A stretch of 8,949 nt of DNA from Flavobacteriales bacterium UBA4474 (GTDB lineage Bacteria > Bacteroidota > Bacteroidia > Flavobacteriales_D > Sanyastnellaceae), in assembly GCA_002389295.1 (NCBI GenBank), contig DGOE01000113.1, positions 1 to 8,949 of the forward strand, given 5' to 3'. Below the pieces are notes generated by a model. That model was not told where the DNA came from, ran no database searches, and saw only the letters and a list, made by a program, of their open reading frames with translations. The position numbers were made by a program, and so were the translations under genes. Position 1 is the first letter of the stretch, and every line of letters starts with the position of its first letter. Of the stretch, positions 6,788-8,949 are shown piece after piece.

Positions 6788-7482
6788 TGAGCACTGAAAC
6801 AGCCACGGCCGTCGCGCCGAAGAAGGAGTCGCTCTTCTCCAAGAAGAACCGCAGGCTCCTGACCGATCCGCTGGACGACAGCAACCCCATTACGGTGCAG
6901 GTGCTCGGCATCTGCTCCGCGCTCGCCATCACGGTGCAGGTGCAGCAGGCCGTCATCATGAGCCTTGCCGTGCTCTTCGTGATGATTGGTGGCAACGTCA
7001 TCATCTCCTTGATGCGCAACATCATTCCGGACCGCATCCGCATCATCGTGCAGCTGGTGGTGATCGCCTCGCTGGTGATCATCGTGGACGAGGTGCTCAA
7101 GGCGTATAGCCCGGACATCTCCGAGAAGCTATCGGTCTTCGTGGGACTCATCATCACCAATTGCATCATCATGGGACGGCTCGAGGCATTCGCCCTCGGC
7201 AACAAGCCCGGTCCTGCGATGTTGGATGCTGTGGGCAACGCCATGGGTTATGCGTGGATTCTACTGGCCGTCGCCCTCGTTCGCGAGGTGTTTGGCAGCG
7301 GCGCCATCAGCTTCCCCGGCATGGGCCAGGTCAAGTTCCTCCCGGAAAGCTGGTTCATGGCCAACGGCGGATTTTATGAAAACAACAACCTGATGATCCT
7401 GCCTCCCATGGCGCTGATCACCGTGGGCATCATCATCTGGATTCAGCGGTCACGCAACCAGGGCCTCATCGAGGAGAACTGA
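6787..7482 (+). CDS. nqrD: Na+-translocating NADH:quinone reductase subunit D
   Basis: NqrD is an integral membrane subunit paired with NqrE; together they bind an iron centre in the middle of the membrane. The product of 231 residues has a polar N-terminus of about 33 residues, a little longer than in proteobacteria, then about six membrane segments. The family block NPITVQVLGICSALAIT spans 33-49. The two cysteines expected to bind the iron centre are present, C43 (GICSAL) and C126 (TNCIIMGR). Their spacing of 83 is the same as I recall for the Vibrio subunit. The ATG at 6787 overlaps the nqrC stop by one base, suggesting translational coupling; a GTG at 6784 would add a single residue and is less likely. 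The gene is followed by nqrE after 14 bases. Confidence 0.97.
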   Translation: MSTETATAVAPKKESLFSKKNRRLLTDPLDDSNPITVQVLGICSALAITVQVQQAVIMSLAVLFVMIGGNVIISLMRNIIPDRIRIIVQLVVIASLVIIVDEVLKAYSPDISEKLSVFVGLIITNCIIMGRLEAFALGNKPGPAMLDAVGNAMGYAWILLAVALVREVFGSGAISFPGMGQVKFLPESWFMANGGFYENNNLMILPPMALITVGIIIWIQRSRNQGLIEEN

Positions 7483-7496
7483 ACACCGGCAAGACT

Positions 7497-8111
7497 ATGG
7501 AATACCTCAGCTTATTCGTCAAGGGGATCTTTGTAGAGAACATGATCTTCGCCTACTTCCTGGGCATGTGTTCGTACCTCGCTGTTTCCAAGACAGTGAA
7601 GACGGCCGTCGGCCTGGGCTTTGCGGTGATTTTCGTGCTCGGCATCACGGTCCCGATCAATTACCTCCTCGAGAACTTCGTGCTCAAGGAAGGCGCCCTC
7701 ACCTGGCTCAGTCCGGCATATGCCGCAGTAGACCTCAGCTTCCTGAGTTTCATCATGTTCATTGCAGTCATCGCATCCATGGTGCAACTGGTCGAGATGA
7801 TCGTCGAGAAGTTCGCCCCCGCGCTGTACGGTGCGCTGGGCATCTTCCTGCCACTCATCGCCGTGAACTGCTCCATCCTCGGTGGTGCACTGTTCATGCA
7901 GGAGCGCCAGTACCCCAGCATCGGTGAGGCCACCGTCTTCGGGCTCGGCTCCGGTGTGGGTTGGCTCTTGGCCATCGTGGCCATCGCCGCCATCCGCGAG
8001 AAGATTCGCTACTCCAACATTCCCGCTCCGCTCAAAGGGCTGGGCATCACCTTCATCCTGACCGGCCTGATGGGCATGGCCTTTATGGCCTTCATGGGCA
8101 TTGAAATCTGA
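7497..8111 (+). CDS. nqrE: Na+-translocating NADH:quinone reductase subunit E
   Basis: NqrE is homologous to NqrD and inserted in the membrane with opposite topology; the same family includes RnfA and RnfE. The product has 204 residues, about the family length, and is almost entirely hydrophobic with about six membrane helices. The iron-binding cysteines are C25 (FLGMCSYLAVS) and C125 (AVNCSILGG). Other family marks are FVENMIFAYFLG near the start and MQERQYPS (134-141). The sequence is a clear NqrE rather than RnfA, given the neighbouring nqrA and nqrF and the absence of rnf genes. The start is the ATG 14 bases after nqrD, and nqrF follows after 11 bases. Confidence 0.97.
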   Translation: MEYLSLFVKGIFVENMIFAYFLGMCSYLAVSKTVKTAVGLGFAVIFVLGITVPINYLLENFVLKEGALTWLSPAYAAVDLSFLSFIMFIAVIASMVQLVEMIVEKFAPALYGALGIFLPLIAVNCSILGGALFMQERQYPSIGEATVFGLGSGVGWLLAIVAIAAIREKIRYSNIPAPLKGLGITFILTGLMGMAFMAFMGIEI

Positions 8112-8122
8112 ACGCGGAAGTC

Positions 8123-8949
8123 ATGACCACCACGATTCTTCTCTCCATCACGTTCTTCCTGGCCGTCATTCTATTGCTGGTCAGCCTGTTGCTTTTTGCC
8201 AAGTCACGCCTGTCCCCAAGTGGCACGCTCAAGCTGGTGATCAACGGAGAACAAACCCTCGAAGTCGAAGGGGGCAGCACCCTGCTGACCACCTTGGGCA
8301 ACGCTGGCGTGTTCCTGCCTTCCGCGTGTGGCGGCGGCGGAACCTGCGTACAGTGCCGATGCCAGGTGCCTGCCGGTGGAGGCTCCATCCTCCCTACGGA
8401 GGAGCCCCACTTCTCGCGCAAGGAAATCGCCGACCACTGGCGCCTCGGTTGCCAAGTCAAGGTCAAGGAGGACATGGAAATCCAGGTCCCCGAAGAGGTC
8501 TTCGGCATCAAGAAGTGGGAGTGCGAAGTGGTTTCCAACTACAACGTGGCCTCCTTCATCAAAGAGTTTGTCGTGCGCTTGCCTGACGGCGAGACCCTCG
8601 ATTTCGAGGCCGGTGGCTACATCCAGGTGGACGTTCCCACGACGACGGTGGAGTACAAGGACATGGATGTCAAGGCCCACCCGGATCACCACAAAGACCC
8701 GAACACCTTCCAAAGCGAATGGGACAAGTTCGGTCTGTGGGACCTCAAGATGGTCAACGACGAGCCCATCGTGCGCGCCTACTCCATGGCCAATCACCCG
8801 GCGGAGGGCAACATCGTGATGCTCAATATCCGGATCGCCACCCCACCGTGGGACCGCGCCCGCAACGCTTGGATGAACGTCAACCCGGGCATCTGTTCCA
8901 GTTACGTCTTTGGCTGCAAGCCCGGCGACAAGTGCACGATCAGCGGTCC
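8123..8949 (+). CDS. nqrF: Na+-translocating NADH:quinone reductase subunit F (3' end outside window)
   Basis: NqrF is the entry subunit: it oxidises NADH with FAD and passes electrons through a 2Fe-2S centre. The window holds 275 complete codons of an expected roughly 405-435, so the NADH-binding domain is largely missing. An N-terminal membrane helix (about 4-26) is followed by a plant-type ferredoxin domain with C69-x5-C75-x2-C78 and C110, a complete 2Fe-2S ligand set. The reductase domain begins near 130, with the FAD motif RAYSMAN at 218-224 and a conserved PGICSSYVFG block (255-264). The segment at about 170-212, between GGYIQVDVP and the FAD motif, carries the YKDMDV and FQSEWDKFGLW blocks usual for NqrF. 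Between C75 and C78 the residues are V-Q, where many homologues have G-Q, and there is a non-ligand C80. The start is 11 bases after nqrE with a weak GGAAG five bases before the ATG. Confidence 0.96.
   Translation, partial: MTTTILLSITFFLAVILLLVSLLLFAKSRLSPSGTLKLVINGEQTLEVEGGSTLLTTLGNAGVFLPSACGGGGTCVQCRCQVPAGGGSILPTEEPHFSRKEIADHWRLGCQVKVKEDMEIQVPEEVFGIKKWECEVVSNYNVASFIKEFVVRLPDGETLDFEAGGYIQVDVPTTTVEYKDMDVKAHPDHHKDPNTFQSEWDKFGLWDLKMVNDEPIVRAYSMANHPAEGNIVMLNIRIATPPWDRARNAWMNVNPGICSSYVFGCKPGDKCTISG

Noticed and set aside
6787..8111. Possible Rnf complex genes, since RnfA/RnfE are homologous to NqrD/NqrE
   Set aside because: nqrA, nqrB, nqrC and nqrF flank them in canonical order and there is no polyferredoxin RnfB or RnfC, so this is Na+-NQR.

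Overview
The window is a GC-rich (about 60 % by eye), densely coding stretch from a member of the Bacteroidota, most likely a flavobacterial-type lineage. Three things point there. There is a DUF5103 / type IX secretion 'plug' family gene, which is restricted to that phylum. The NqrA and NqrF sequences are of the Bacteroidota type. Exact copies of the Bacteroidota -7 promoter element TAnnTTTG lie in the one divergent intergenic region, and Shine-Dalgarno sequences are generally absent. There are no rRNA, tRNA, CRISPR or mobile elements, and no gene-free stretch longer than about 135 bases.

Left part, minus strand (reading right to left from 3252 to 1): a secreted or outer-membrane-associated DUF5103 T9SS plug-family protein; then apaG (DUF525 fold); then a secreted SxxK-type serine hydrolase (class C beta-lactamase / DD-peptidase fold). 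The hydrolase runs off the left edge and has an appended C-terminal region that could be the start of a T9SS sorting domain. All three lie in the same reading frame with short gaps (51 and 21 bases), so they probably form one transcription unit.

Middle, 3253-3386: a divergent promoter region. It carries a perfect TAnnTTTG on each strand. A perfect 13-bp palindrome overlaps the nqr-side -7 element.

Right part, plus strand (3387 to the right edge): the complete genes nqrA, nqrB, nqrC, nqrD and nqrE and the first two thirds of nqrF, in canonical order, with spacings of 28, 19, -1, 14 and 11 bases. They encode the six-subunit Na+-translocating NADH:quinone oxidoreductase. NqrF takes electrons from NADH through FAD and a 2Fe-2S centre. 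NqrD and NqrE carry a membrane iron centre, NqrC and NqrB carry covalently bound FMN on threonine, and NqrA takes part in quinone binding. Every cofactor-binding residue that can be checked is present, so the complex should be functional.

I found no convincing new multi-gene system. The points most worth a second look are the palindrome and upstream half-site at the nqr promoter, the possibly leaderless starts of the DUF5103 and apaG genes, the putative sorting domain on the serine hydrolase, and the fact that the longest plus-strand reading of nqrA starts too far upstream.
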